The notes beneath the pieces are model-generated. The model was not told where the DNA came from. It worked only from the letters and a program-made list of their open reading frames with translations, and did not search any database. A program made the position numbers and the translations under genes. A stretch of DNA of 64,000 nt from Verrucomicrobiaceae bacterium (GTDB lineage Bacteria > Verrucomicrobiota > Verrucomicrobiia > Verrucomicrobiales > Akkermansiaceae), in NCBI GenBank assembly GCA_027486655.1, contig JAIXOR010000069.1:1-64000 (forward strand), given 5' to 3'. Shown piece by piece: positions 35,046 through 43,741 of this stretch (its first letter is position 1; each line of letters opens with the position of its first letter).

Positions 35046-35822
35046 TCAGCCCGCGTAGGCCGCCGCAATCTTTCCGGCCCAGGCCTTGGCGCGCTCTGCG
35101 AAGCCGAGGTCATCCCCCGCGTAGAGGATGCCGCGGGAGACGTTGATCACATCCGGAGCATTTCTTTTCGCGGCAGCGAGCGAGGCGAGATCGCCGCCCT
35201 GCGCGCCGAGCCCCGGCACCAGCAAGGGCGAGTCCGGCATTTTCGACAACACATCCGCGGCATTGGTCAGGCCGACGACGTATCCGACATCGGTCACCCG
35301 GCCGTCCGCACAGGCACGCTCGCCGAGCGCGGTGACGAGTTCGAAAACCGAGCGCCCGTCCGCAAGCTGCTGTCGCTGGAAATCCGCGGAACCCGGATTC
35401 GAGGTGACCGCCAGCAGATAGACCCCCTTGCCCTCCCAATCGAGGAAGGGCTCGATCGAGTCATAGCCGAGGAATGGATTGAGAGTGACGGCATCCACCT
35501 TCCAACCGGCGAAGTAGCCCTGAGCATAATACTTCTGCGTCTCGCCGATATCACTGCGCTTGGCGTCGAGAATGACGGGCACCTCGTCGGGCATGTCCTT
35601 GAGCAGGTCTTCCAACAAACGAATCCCCTCGATGCCCATGGCCTCGAAGTAGGCCATGTTCGGCTTGAAAGCGGCGGCATACGGCGCGGTTTCGCCGATG
35701 ACGCGGGTGAGGAAATCCCGTGCGGCACTCGCTCCACCATCGCCGGGACGGGGATCGAGTCCGACGCAGAGACGGGAGCCGGTTTGCTGGATGCGTTGCT
35801 GAAGGCGTTCGGTGTAGCGCAT
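35046..35822 (-). CDS. pyrF: Orotidine 5'-phosphate decarboxylase
   Basis: 258-residue enzyme for the last step of UMP synthesis. Type 2 (mycobacterial-like) signature: 'VILDAKRSDIGETQKYYAQ', with 'AAFKPNMAYFEAMG' before it and 'LVPGLGAQGGDL' near the end. The start is set at the Met of MRYTERLQQ (35822), leaving the usual short N-terminus; 68 upstream codons are rejected. Divergent from the fucosidase gene (118-bp gap). Confidence 0.93.
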   Translation of the reverse strand: MRYTERLQQRIQQTGSRLCVGLDPRPGDGGASAARDFLTRVIGETAPYAAAFKPNMAYFEAMGIEGIRLLEDLLKDMPDEVPVILDAKRSDIGETQKYYAQGYFAGWKVDAVTLNPFLGYDSIEPFLDWEGKGVYLLAVTSNPGSADFQRQQLADGRSVFELVTALGERACADGRVTDVGYVVGLTNAADVLSKMPDSPLLVPGLGAQGGDLASLAAAKRNAPDVINVSRGILYAGDDLGFAERAKAWAGKIAAAYAG

Positions 35823-35940
35823 GGCCGGAGCATGGCGTGGCCGGCGGCATTCGGAAGCGGAAAATCGAAGGTCCCCGCTGAAACGGAGGAGCCCGGGGGA
35901 TCGTATCCAAGCTGTCGTTTTCCAAACCAAGCCTGCTTCC

Positions 35941-37305
35941 ATGAAACCGTTGATTCTGTTAGCCACCGCCGCCCTTTCCTTCTCAAGCATCGCCCGCTCC
36001 GCGGAGTCCGCGGAAGAGCGCGACAAGCGGATGGGCTGGTGGCGCGAGGCACGCTTCGGGATGTTCGTCCACTGGGGGCTCTACTCGGGCCTCGCGGGGA
36101 GTTGGAACGACCGGATGGTTTCCGACAAGGGCGGCCTCGAATGGATCCAGAGCCTGGTGGGTGCGGATACCTACAGCTACGCGGCGCAGGCCGTGCCCAG
36201 GTTCCAGCCGCAGCCGGGCTTCGCCACCGCATGGGCGAAGCTGGCAAAAAAGGCAGGCTGCCAATACGTCGTTTTCACCACCAAACACCACGAGGGATTC
36301 GCCCTGCATGATTCCAAGCTCGGGCAATACGACGCCGGCGATCTTCTCAACCGCGACCTCGTCCGCGAGATCACCGAGGCGCTGCGTGCCGAGGGACTCA
36401 AGGTGGGCTTCTATCACTCGGTGATCGACTGGCACCACCCGCAGTATGACTTCACGAAGTCCAAGCAGCTCCCCTATCCCGCCAACGGGCGCAAGGTGGC
36501 GGTGACACCTCGGGATCACGGGCGATACATTGATTTCCTCCACGGTCAGGTGGACGAGTTGGTTTCCAACTACGGCAAGGTGGATGTGATCTGGTGGGAC
36601 TACAGTTCCCAGGACTTCCAGGGCGAGGCCGCGTGGAGGGCTCCGGAACTGATGCGCAAGGTTCGCGAGAAGCAGCCCGGAGTGATCATGAACAACCGGC
36701 TTTTCCGCATCCCGGAAGCCGGCTTCAGCGGCATGGGCACGCACAACGTCACCGGCCGCATGGACTCCCAATACGGCGACTTCGTCACACCGGAGCAGCA
36801 CATTCCCGAGACCGGACTGCCCGGCGTGGATTGGGAAACCTGCATGACCATGAACACCACCTGGGGATACAACCAGCACGACCACAAGTGGAAGAGTTCC
36901 CGCGAGATCATCCGCAACCTGGTGGACATCGCCTCCAAGGGCGGAAACTACCTTCTGAACATCGGCCCCAAGGGCGACGGCTCCATCCCCGAGGAAAGCG
37001 TGAAGTGCATGAGCGAGGTGGGCCGCTGGATGGATGCCAACGCCGAGTCCATCCGCGGAACAAGCGCCTCGCCGATTGGCAAGCCATCGTTTGACGGCAG
37101 GCTCACCCGCAAAGGGGCCGTGCACTATGCCCATGTGTTCTCCCGGCCTGCGGATGGCGTGATTTCGCTGCCCTTCCCGGTGCGCAAGGCAAGCCTGCTG
37201 GCAGGCGGCGCGGCGCTGGAGGTGAAAGCCGCGGAACCCGGGGCCCGGGTGACTCTGCCTGCCGGGCTTCCGGATGCCGACGCCACGGTGATCCGCCTCG
37301 AATGA
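35941..37305 (+). CDS. Exported alpha-L-fucosidase (GH29)
   Basis: 454-residue glycoside hydrolase with a signal peptide ('LILLATAALSFSSIARSA'). GH29 features: 'WWREARFGMFVHWGLYS', 'YVVFTTKHHEGFALHDSK', 'GFYHSVIDWHHPQYD' and the nucleophile Asp (residue 220) in 'VDVIWWDYSS'. A beta-sandwich follows after about residue 370. It would release terminal L-fucose in the periplasm or outside. It stands alone rather than in a polysaccharide utilisation locus. Confidence 0.93.
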   Translation: MKPLILLATAALSFSSIARSAESAEERDKRMGWWREARFGMFVHWGLYSGLAGSWNDRMVSDKGGLEWIQSLVGADTYSYAAQAVPRFQPQPGFATAWAKLAKKAGCQYVVFTTKHHEGFALHDSKLGQYDAGDLLNRDLVREITEALRAEGLKVGFYHSVIDWHHPQYDFTKSKQLPYPANGRKVAVTPRDHGRYIDFLHGQVDELVSNYGKVDVIWWDYSSQDFQGEAAWRAPELMRKVREKQPGVIMNNRLFRIPEAGFSGMGTHNVTGRMDSQYGDFVTPEQHIPETGLPGVDWETCMTMNTTWGYNQHDHKWKSSREIIRNLVDIASKGGNYLLNIGPKGDGSIPEESVKCMSEVGRWMDANAESIRGTSASPIGKPSFDGRLTRKGAVHYAHVFSRPADGVISLPFPVRKASLLAGGAALEVKAAEPGARVTLPAGLPDADATVIRLE

Positions 37306-37384
37306 TCGGATGCGGGTCGTTGAAATCCCACCCGCCTCCAGCCGCCGCTTGCGCCAATGCCAATGGGGGTTAAGCTCCCACCTC

Positions 37385-37990
37385 ATGTCCTGCTGCACCC
37401 AACACCGTTGTTCCATCCGCCGGAAAATGAGCGGCCCGGGGGCCGGTCGAAGCGCCCCGGAGCCGGACGCCCTCCGGGAAACCGCAGCCTCCTTCCAACT
37501 CTCGACCGGCGAGTCGCTGCTCGATGCCTCCCGCACCCGTCCCCTGGTGCTTGTGTTTCTCAGACACTTCGGCTGCACCTTCACCCGGCAGATCCTCCGC
37601 GGTCTGGAAGGGCTCAAGCAAACTGCCGACAACCAGGGAGCCCAGTTGGTCCTGGTCCACATGCTCAAGGGCGGAGAGGAAAACCGCTACCTGCCCGCCC
37701 AGGGTGACATTCCGCGCATCGCCGATCCGCGCTGCGAACTCTACCGCGCCTTCGGACTCGGCAAGGGTGGCTTTTTCGAACTCTTCGGCCCGCGGGTCTG
37801 GTGGCTCGGCCTGCTTTCGATCTACAAGGGATGTGGCGTCGGCTATCTAGCGGGCGACGGTCGGCAGATGCCAGGCGCCTTCGTCTTTCACGACGGTGCG
37901 ATCACCGCCTCCCAGCGGGCCGCATCCGCATCCGATCTTCCGGATCTTCCGGCGCTCTTCCTGACAAAACCCTCCACCAGCGACGCGTGA
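37385..37990 (+). CDS. Redoxin-like (AhpC/TSA, SelL-related) protein
   Basis: 201 residues from ATG 37385, or 187 from ATG 37427. A thioredoxin-like fold is indicated by 'ASRTRPLVLVFLRHFGCTFT', where the active-site pattern is CxxT in place of CxxC, as in the peroxiredoxin-like SelL/FAM213 group. Later 'YRAFGLGKGGFFELFGPRVW' and 'MPGAFVFHDGAI' match that group. It likely reduces peroxides or acts in thiol exchange. The next gene starts inside its stop codon (GTGA). Confidence 0.8.
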   Translation: MSCCTQHRCSIRRKMSGPGAGRSAPEPDALRETAASFQLSTGESLLDASRTRPLVLVFLRHFGCTFTRQILRGLEGLKQTADNQGAQLVLVHMLKGGEENRYLPAQGDIPRIADPRCELYRAFGLGKGGFFELFGPRVWWLGLLSIYKGCGVGYLAGDGRQMPGAFVFHDGAITASQRAASASDLPDLPALFLTKPSTSDA

Positions 37991-38727
37991 ACGCCCCCTG
38001 CCGAAGGGCGCTGCTTTTTCTAACAGCCATCGCCCATCTCCTGCTAGGCTCGTGCATGGAGAGCCACGAGGAAGTGTGGCTGGAGTCGGACGGCAGCGGT
38101 CGGGCCGAGATCCGCGCCTCGCTGCCCGCCGCCATCCTCGCCGCGAGGGGCGGGGAAAAGGAGGTGGGTGCGATGATTGAAAGCGCCCTCTCGTCCGCCG
38201 GAGTGTTTTCGAGCAGCCACTATCAGATCACCACCCGCGGCGACCGGGCCGAGATCCGGATCGAGGCAGCCTTTGATTCGGCGATGGATCTGGTGGACAT
38301 GACGGAAAAATCCAACAGCACCACCCTTCCCCCGGCCATGAGTCACATGGCGGGAAGGATCGAGGTCGCGATCCATGGTCGGACGCTCGATTTCAAACGC
38401 GTCTCCACGCCCGGCAAGGCTTTGCCCGGATCGGGTTTCCTGCCCGCCTCCGCCTTCGAGGGCGGCCGGCTGGTGACCACGATCCACCTGCCCGCCGCGG
38501 CGTATGATCACAACGCGAGCCGCACCGGGAACGGCGGCCGCACCCTGGTGTGGGAGACTCCGCTCGCCCAGGCCGTGCGCAAGCCACTGGTCGCCCGCTT
38601 CCGGATGGATCTTCCCATTCCGTGGCACCTTGTGGCGGGCATCGGCATTCCCGTCGTTTGCGGGGTCGTCTTCCTCATCCGGCGCATCCGTGCGAGGAGA
38701 AGATCCGCCGGGCTCCGGGGCGGATGA
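37987..38727 (+). CDS. Membrane-anchored lipoprotein, unknown function
   Basis: 246 residues from a GTG start overlapping the upstream stop (GTGA), so translation is probably coupled to the redoxin-like gene. The signal ends in a lipobox ('IAHLLLGSC'). The body is a 170-residue mixed domain without a known family. A C-terminal membrane segment ('HLVAGIGIPVVCGVVFLI') precedes a basic tail, so the protein is anchored at both ends. No function can be assigned. Confidence 0.75.
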   Translation: MNAPCRRALLFLTAIAHLLLGSCMESHEEVWLESDGSGRAEIRASLPAAILAARGGEKEVGAMIESALSSAGVFSSSHYQITTRGDRAEIRIEAAFDSAMDLVDMTEKSNSTTLPPAMSHMAGRIEVAIHGRTLDFKRVSTPGKALPGSGFLPASAFEGGRLVTTIHLPAAAYDHNASRTGNGGRTLVWETPLAQAVRKPLVARFRMDLPIPWHLVAGIGIPVVCGVVFLIRRIRARRRSAGLRGG

Positions 38728-38796
38728 CCACTGGACAGGTGCAGGCCGCGATGCGATCTTGAAAGGCAATCAGGAAATCCCATCCGGTTCCCGCTC

Positions 38797-39747
38797 ATGT
38801 CCGTCGAATTCAAAGATTACTACGCCATTCTGGGGGTGCCTCGGGACGCGGCCCCGGAGGACATCAAGAAGGCCTTCCGCAAGCTCGCCCGCCAGCACCA
38901 TCCGGACGTCGCCAAGGACAAGAAGGGCGCGGAAGAGACATTCAAGGAGATCAACGAAGCCTACGAAGTGCTCGGCGATCCCGATAAACGGGCGAAGTAC
39001 GACCGGCTCGGCATGGACTGGCAGCATGGCGACGCCCGGCCCGGCCACGGCAGCGGCCCCGTGCCCGGCAGCCACGAGTTCAACTTCGGCGGCACTGGTT
39101 TCAGCGATTTCTTCGAGCAGTATTTCAGCGGGGCCAGCCGCTACGGCTTTCCCGAAGAGTTCCAAGCCGGCGCCTCCCGTGGGACGCGCCAGCACCGCGG
39201 CAGCGACATTGAGGGCGACATCCTCGTTTCGCTCGAAGAGGCGATGCATGGGTCCGTTAGATCGATCTCGCTGCAAATGGCCGATCCACGGACCGGCAAG
39301 GTGGAGCCCCACACGTTCCAAGTCCGCATCCCGCCGGGAGTCACCGAGGGCAAACGCATCCGCGTCCCCGGCCAGGGAGAACCCGGGGCCGGTGGAGGCG
39401 GAGCCGGAGATCTCTATCTGCGCGTCCGCCATGCCGCGCATCCGGACTTCACCACGCAGGGCGCGGATGTGTATCATGAACTCGAGGTGGCACCCTGGGA
39501 AGCCGTGCTCGGAGCGGACATCCGCGTGCCCACTCTCGACGGTGAGGTGAAACTCCGCATCCCGCCGCACAGCACCAGCGGCCAGCAACTCCGGATCCGC
39601 GGGCGCGGCCTGCCCAAGGGGAAATCCGGCGAGCGCGGGGATTTCCATGCCGTGCTCCACATCGAGGTCCCCGAGTCCACCACCGCCGAGGAACGCGCGC
39701 TCTGGGAGAAACTCCGCGAGGTTTCCCACTTCCATCCCCGCCCATGA
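38797..39747 (+). CDS. cbpA: DnaJ-family co-chaperone (CbpA type)
   Basis: 316-residue J-domain protein. J domain at 1-70 with the HPD motif at residues 35-37 ('[11 protein letters not shown]'), a Gly/Phe/Ser-rich linker (about 75-125) and the DnaJ C-terminal substrate domain from about 130. There is no zinc-finger region, so it is CbpA-like and not DnaJ proper. It would stimulate DnaK. The following gene, a CbpM-like modulator, overlaps by 4 nt (ATGA). Confidence 0.93.
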   Translation: MSVEFKDYYAILGVPRDAAPEDIKKAFRKLARQHHPDVAKDKKGAEETFKEINEAYEVLGDPDKRAKYDRLGMDWQHGDARPGHGSGPVPGSHEFNFGGTGFSDFFEQYFSGASRYGFPEEFQAGASRGTRQHRGSDIEGDILVSLEEAMHGSVRSISLQMADPRTGKVEPHTFQVRIPPGVTEGKRIRVPGQGEPGAGGGGAGDLYLRVRHAAHPDFTTQGADVYHELEVAPWEAVLGADIRVPTLDGEVKLRIPPHSTSGQQLRIRGRGLPKGKSGERGDFHAVLHIEVPESTTAEERALWEKLREVSHFHPRP

Positions 39748-40010
39748 ATCCGAACTTCCACGAACCCGAGGAGTCCGCGGCCTATTCGCTTGAAGGCGTT
39801 GCCCGCATCACCGGCGTCGCGTCGCAGACGATCCTCCACTATCAGGAAAGCGGGCTCATCCGCAGCGCACCCTTCGACGATGAAACGGTGAGAATGCTCC
39901 GCCGCATCGAGCACCTGCGCAGCGCTTACGAGGTGAACGACGCGGCGCTGAGGTTGATCCTCAGCCTGATGGAAAAGGTGGAACGCGGTTCCAGCCTGCG
40001 GCGTCCCTGA
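39744..40010 (+). CDS. cbpM: Chaperone modulator CbpM-like (MerR-type HTH)
   Basis: 88-residue MerR-like helix-turn-helix protein: '[20 protein letters not shown]' followed by '[12 protein letters not shown]'. It resembles CbpM, which binds the J domain of CbpA and inhibits it. The 4-nt overlap with the CbpA-like gene strongly supports this pairing. Sequence alone would also allow a MerR-type DNA-binding regulator. Confidence 0.8.
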   Translation: MNPNFHEPEESAAYSLEGVARITGVASQTILHYQESGLIRSAPFDDETVRMLRRIEHLRSAYEVNDAALRLILSLMEKVERGSSLRRP

Positions 40011-40045
40011 TAGGGATGGGCGCTTGCCAACCGATCGTTGAGCGC

Positions 40046-40783
40046 ATGACTCCGGAGTCCCTCCCCTACCTCGCCGCCGCGGTCTGCGTGGTGGCGTTTT
40101 TGTATTCCAGCGTCGGCCATGCGGGGGCCTCGGGCTACATCGCGGTGATGACCTTGTTTCACATGGCACCGGCGGAGATCAAACCGGCGGCGCTGGTGTT
40201 GAACATCCTGGTGGCATCGATCACCACGTGGCGCTTTCACCGGGCGGGGCACTTTTCCTGGCCACTCTTCTGGCCCTTCGCCCTGCTCGCCATCCCGATG
40301 GCTTTTGTGGGGGGCTACCTTGATCTGCCGACGCGCGGGTTCAAGCTGCTGGTCGGTGTGGTGCTGTGGTTTTCCGCGATCCACTTTCTGATCCGCCCGC
40401 GGGATGAGACCGAGGTGCGGTCCGTGCCACGATCCGCCGCGCTGCCGATCGGCGGCGGGCTGGGCCTGCTCGCCGGGCTCACCGGAACGGGTGGTGGCAT
40501 TTTCCTGACACCCATGTTGCTGATGATGCGCTGGGCGCGGGCCAAACAAGCGGCGGCGGTGTCCGCTCTCTTCATCCTGCTCAACTCGTGTGCCGGGCTG
40601 TTAGGAAACCTGGGGGCCACCCGGCGATTCCCGGTGCTCGCGCTCGTGCTGGTGGGCGCCGCCATCGCGGGAGGCGCGGCCGGCGCGCATTTCGGGAGTT
40701 CCAGGTTCAATCCCGTGGTGATCAAGCGCCTGCTCGCGGTAGTGCTGATGATCGCGGGCACCAAGCTGCTGTCCGGAGCATGA
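40046..40783 (+). CDS. TauE/SafE-family membrane transporter
   Basis: 245-residue membrane protein with about eight segments. The two internal repeats show 'LYSSVGHAGASGYIAVM' and 'LTGTGGGIFLTPMLLMMRW', typical of TauE/SafE (sulfite, sulfoacetate or other organic anion export). ATG 40046 is chosen; ten upstream codons are dispensable. Substrate unknown. It ends at the back of the rplT terminator. Confidence 0.85.
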   Translation: MTPESLPYLAAAVCVVAFLYSSVGHAGASGYIAVMTLFHMAPAEIKPAALVLNILVASITTWRFHRAGHFSWPLFWPFALLAIPMAFVGGYLDLPTRGFKLLVGVVLWFSAIHFLIRPRDETEVRSVPRSAALPIGGGLGLLAGLTGTGGGIFLTPMLLMMRWARAKQAAAVSALFILLNSCAGLLGNLGATRRFPVLALVLVGAAIAGGAAGAHFGSSRFNPVVIKRLLAVVLMIAGTKLLSGA

Positions 40784-40787
40784 AAAA

Positions 40788-40816
40788 ACCGCCGCCCGGA
40801 TGGACCGGACGGCGGT
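40788..40816 (-). terminator. Intrinsic terminator of rpmI-rplT
   Basis: On the - strand, ACCGCCG/CGGCGGT arms (40810-40816 and 40788-40794) with a GC-rich apex are followed by a T-run (40783-40787). It lies 29 nt beyond the rplT stop and directly beside the TauE/SafE stop. Confidence 0.82.
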
Positions 40817-40845
40817 GTTTGAGGGTTCGTGTTTCGCGGGGGCTA

Positions 40846-41226
40846 TCAGGCGCTGGCCTTGGCAGCCTTGGCTTCGAGCGCCTTCTTCGCTTGCGCGATG
40901 ATGGCGGAGAAAGCGGCGGCGTCCGTGATCGCGAGGTCCGAGAGGATCTTGCGATCGGCTTCGATACCGGCGGCCTTGAGGCCTTCGATGAAGCGCGAGT
41001 AGGTCATTCCTTCGTTGCGGACGGCGGCGTTGATGCGCTGGGTCCAGAGACGGCGGAATTGGCCTTTGCGGCGTTTGCGGTCCCGATACTCATACGTTTG
41101 CGCCTTGCGGACGGCGTCCTTGGCGTAACGGAAGAGTTTGGAGCGGAACCCGCGGAAACCCTTGGCACGAAGCAGAACGCGCTTGCGGCGCGCGCGGCTG
41201 GCCGGGGAATTGGTGGCACGTGGCAT
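40846..41226 (-). CDS. rplT: 50S ribosomal protein L20
   Basis: 126-residue protein, early-assembly component of the large subunit that binds 23S rRNA. The basic N-terminus '[20 protein letters not shown]' and '[20 protein letters not shown]' are diagnostic. In Escherichia coli and Bacillus, L20 also represses its own operon by binding the leader mRNA. The gene follows rpmI after 139 nt and ends in an intrinsic terminator. Confidence 0.98.
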   Translation of the reverse strand: MPRATNSPASRARRKRVLLRAKGFRGFRSKLFRYAKDAVRKAQTYEYRDRKRRKGQFRRLWTQRINAAVRNEGMTYSRFIEGLKAAGIEADRKILSDLAITDAAAFSAIIAQAKKALEAKAAKASA

Positions 41227-41365
41227 GTTTTCTTTTCAGTTGGAACAGGTCGTTGTTTTCATCCCTCCCACAGTCTCACCTGTTCGTGTTTCCCTCGCGG
41301 GATCAGGCTGTGTGGAGGCCGTCCGATTCGCGGACGGGGGCGTTTTGCCGTTACCGGCTTCAGGA

Positions 41366-41575
41366 TCAATGGAAGGGCAGGTTCTCCTTGACGTTGCGAA
41401 TGTCAGCGTCGGAGACGAGGGTGGCCCGGCCCAGCCTGCGCTTGCGCTTGCTGTTCTTGCATTGAAGCAAGTGGCGTGCTCCCTGACTCCTGCGGAGGAT
41501 CTTGCCCGTACCAGTGACTTTGAAGCGCTTGGCGACGGCTTTCCGTGTCTTTGCTTTTCCAGAGACTCTTGGCAT
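41366..41575 (-). CDS. rpmI: 50S ribosomal protein L35
   Basis: 69-residue basic protein ('MPRVSGKAKTRKAVAKRFKV', 'RRLGRATLVSDADIRNVK'), a late-assembly component of the large subunit. Usually the order is infC-rpmI-rplT; here infC is absent and the upstream side is an unrelated divergent gene. The start codon is buried in a perfect hairpin (41573-41608), which suggests translational control of this gene. Confidence 0.97.
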   Translation of the reverse strand: MPRVSGKAKTRKAVAKRFKVTGTGKILRRSQGARHLLQCKNSKRKRRLGRATLVSDADIRNVKENLPFH

Positions 41576-41608
41576 GGGGCGGGCAGGCTAGGCGTCACCC
41601 GCCCCATG
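41573..41608 (-). promoter_or_regulatory. Hairpin sequestering the rpmI start codon
   Basis: In the rpmI mRNA, CATGGGGCGGG (41608-41598) pairs perfectly with CCCGCCCCATG (41583-41573), 11 bp around a 14-nt loop. The second arm ends exactly with the rpmI ATG, and the ribosome-binding region is also in the stem. There is no T-run, so it is not a terminator. L20-dependent repression is known for this operon in other bacteria; whether this hairpin serves it is inference. Confidence 0.65.
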
Positions 41609-41693
41609 GCAAGGCAAAAGTGGACTGAAAAACGAGGATTGTAAAAACCCGGCAAAGCGATGGAGTCGCGGAACCGGAACGGCCCGTCATTCC

Positions 41694-42260
41694 ATGTTCA
41701 AGCTCGTCCTCTTTTTCTCCCTGTTTCCGATCGCCTTGGCGCTGGGTGCGCGCTGGTGGTTCGGACAGCGGATTCTCGGCGGGATCGGCGGTCGCCCGTG
41801 CCGCGCGGATTTGAAACGATGGCTGCCAGCCCCGGGAGACGCGGCGCTGGTCCACCGCGAGGAAGGTCGTGCCGCGGACTTCGGCGCGGACCTCCGGCGA
41901 AAGGCCCTGGAGGCATGGCGCGTGGAGGACCCGAAGGCTCATGCATCGCGGGAAAACACCCGGCGCTTTGGCATGGCGGTGCCGCCCTTGAGCGCGCTGG
42001 TCGCGGTGTTTGCCGTGTTGGTGGGCAAGATCCCGGTGCTGGGCGCCTTTGCGATTCTCCTGGGAGCCACCGCCCTTGCCGCGGCCCTGGGCCTGCTCAC
42101 CCTGCCTCCGGAATTGGTGGCGATTTCCCGCTATGCCCGCAAAGCGCGGGAGGAGCGCTGGTTTCCTGACCGGGATGACGAGGATGCCGCCGTCCGCTGC
42201 GCCTCGGCCCATGCTTGGGAGCAGGCCCTACCCCCGATCCTGCGCTGGATCCGTCCCTGA
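41694..42260 (+). CDS. Small membrane protein, unknown function
   Basis: 188-residue protein. An N-terminal hydrophobic segment (residues 2-18) is followed by a charged loop of about 75 residues, a pair of hydrophobic segments ('VPPLSALVAVFAVLVGKIPV' and 'GAFAILLGATALAAALGLLT') and a charged tail. 'TLPPELVAISRYARKAREER' faintly recalls the region after the membrane helices of YugP-like zinc proteases, but no HExxH motif exists. Divergent from rpmI; 43 nt before the alkaline phosphatase gene. Function not recognised. Confidence 0.72.
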   Translation: MFKLVLFFSLFPIALALGARWWFGQRILGGIGGRPCRADLKRWLPAPGDAALVHREEGRAADFGADLRRKALEAWRVEDPKAHASRENTRRFGMAVPPLSALVAVFAVLVGKIPVLGAFAILLGATALAAALGLLTLPPELVAISRYARKAREERWFPDRDDEDAAVRCASAHAWEQALPPILRWIRP

Positions 42261-42303
42261 TTCGGCACTTGCTGGCAGCTGTCCCGCTTGATAGCTATCC
42301 ATC

Positions 42304-43713
42304 ATGTTCGAGCATACGCGTGCTGTCGACCGACGCAGTCTTTTGAAAACCGCCGGTCTGGGCGCGGCCGCATCCGCAGTGGGTCTGCAAGGCGCACGTG
42401 CCGCAACCTCGCCCGACAAGGTGCGCGGCGTGGTTTTCATGGTATCCGACGGCATGAGCCCGGGTGTCCTGACCATGGCACAGGCCTACTCAAAACTCAC
42501 CCGCAACCGCGGAACCCTCTGGTGGGATCTCAACAACCGGGCCGGCTCCACGCGCGGGCTGATGGATACCGCCTCGGCCAACTCCATGGTCACCGATTCC
42601 GCAGCGGCCTCCTCCGCCTGGGGCGGCGGTCAGCGCGTGAACAACGGAGCCATCAATGTCTCCACCGAGGGCAAAGCGATCGAACCCATCGCCGCCATTC
42701 TCAAGCGGCGCACCAAGGCACGCATCGGCCTGGTGACGACCGCCACCGTCACCCACGCCACTCCCGCGGGTTTTGCCTCCTCCGTGCCCAAACGCGGCAG
42801 CGAGAACGACATCGCCCCCCAATATCTGGACCGGGTGGACGTCATCCTTGGCGGTGGCTCAGGGTATTTTGATGCATCGCTCCGCCCCGACAAACGCGAC
42901 CTCCGCGGAGATTTCGTGAAAGCGGGATACCAGAGCATCCTCAACCGCGATGGCCTGCTCGCCGCCAAGGGGGCGAAGCTGATAGGCACCTTCACCAAGG
43001 GACACCTTCCATTCTCGTTGGATCGGGACAATCTTGCGGCTTTGAAAAAATCCGTGCCCTCGCTCAGAGAAATGGCCACTGCCGCACTTGGTCGCTTTCT
43101 GGAGGGAGACAAGCCCTTTCTGCTCCAGATCGAAGGCGCCCGCATCGATCACGCGGCGCACCTCAACGACATCGGCGGCTTGCTGGGAGAGCAGATCGCC
43201 TTCGACAATGCCCTCGCCGCCGTCCTCGAACTCACCGCCACGCACCCCGACGTGCTCGTTGTGGTCACCAGCGATCACGGCAACTCGAACCCCGGCCTCA
43301 ACGGCATGGGCAACGCCTACACCGAGAGCACCCAGCGCTTCGCCCGCATCACCCGCATGAAGGCCTCCCACGAACGCATCTTCAGCGAGTGGTCCCTGGT
43401 CAAGGATGGCACTCCGGCGAAACTCACCCAACTGGTCAAAGGCCATCTCGATTTCACTCTCGACGAGAACGAAGCCGACGCCCTCCACAAGATCCTCAGC
43501 AAGGGCAATGTGCTCGAGTGGAACCACCAACTCGACAAACCGGAGGGCCTGCTCGGTCAATTCGCCGGCAACCATACCGGCATCGGCTGGACCGGCACCA
43601 CCCACACCTCGGATCCCACCCTCATCACCGCCATCGGGCCCCAAGCGTCCCGCTTCTCCGGCATGGTGGTCAACTCGGACGTCTTCGGCCACTTCATCGA
43701 AATGCTCGGCTGA
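42304..43713 (+). CDS. Alkaline phosphatase, Tat-exported
   Basis: 469-residue phosphomonoesterase of the PhoA superfamily. A Tat signal ('DRRSLLKTAGLGAAASAVGL') precedes 'VVFMVSDGMSPGVL' (metal Asp), 'MVTDSAAASSAWGGG' (nucleophile Ser, residue 99), 'IEGARIDHAAHLND' (metal Asp/His) and 'VTSDHGNSNPGLNG' (metal Asp-His). It would release phosphate from organic esters in the periplasm. No Pho box was identified upstream. The PAS-AraC gene follows by 28 nt. Confidence 0.92.
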   Translation: MFEHTRAVDRRSLLKTAGLGAAASAVGLQGARAATSPDKVRGVVFMVSDGMSPGVLTMAQAYSKLTRNRGTLWWDLNNRAGSTRGLMDTASANSMVTDSAAASSAWGGGQRVNNGAINVSTEGKAIEPIAAILKRRTKARIGLVTTATVTHATPAGFASSVPKRGSENDIAPQYLDRVDVILGGGSGYFDASLRPDKRDLRGDFVKAGYQSILNRDGLLAAKGAKLIGTFTKGHLPFSLDRDNLAALKKSVPSLREMATAALGRFLEGDKPFLLQIEGARIDHAAHLNDIGGLLGEQIAFDNALAAVLELTATHPDVLVVVTSDHGNSNPGLNGMGNAYTESTQRFARITRMKASHERIFSEWSLVKDGTPAKLTQLVKGHLDFTLDENEADALHKILSKGNVLEWNHQLDKPEGLLGQFAGNHTGIGWTGTTHTSDPTLITAIGPQASRFSGMVVNSDVFGHFIEMLG

Positions 43714-43741
43714 TCGCATCGACGGAGCACACAGCGCCCGC

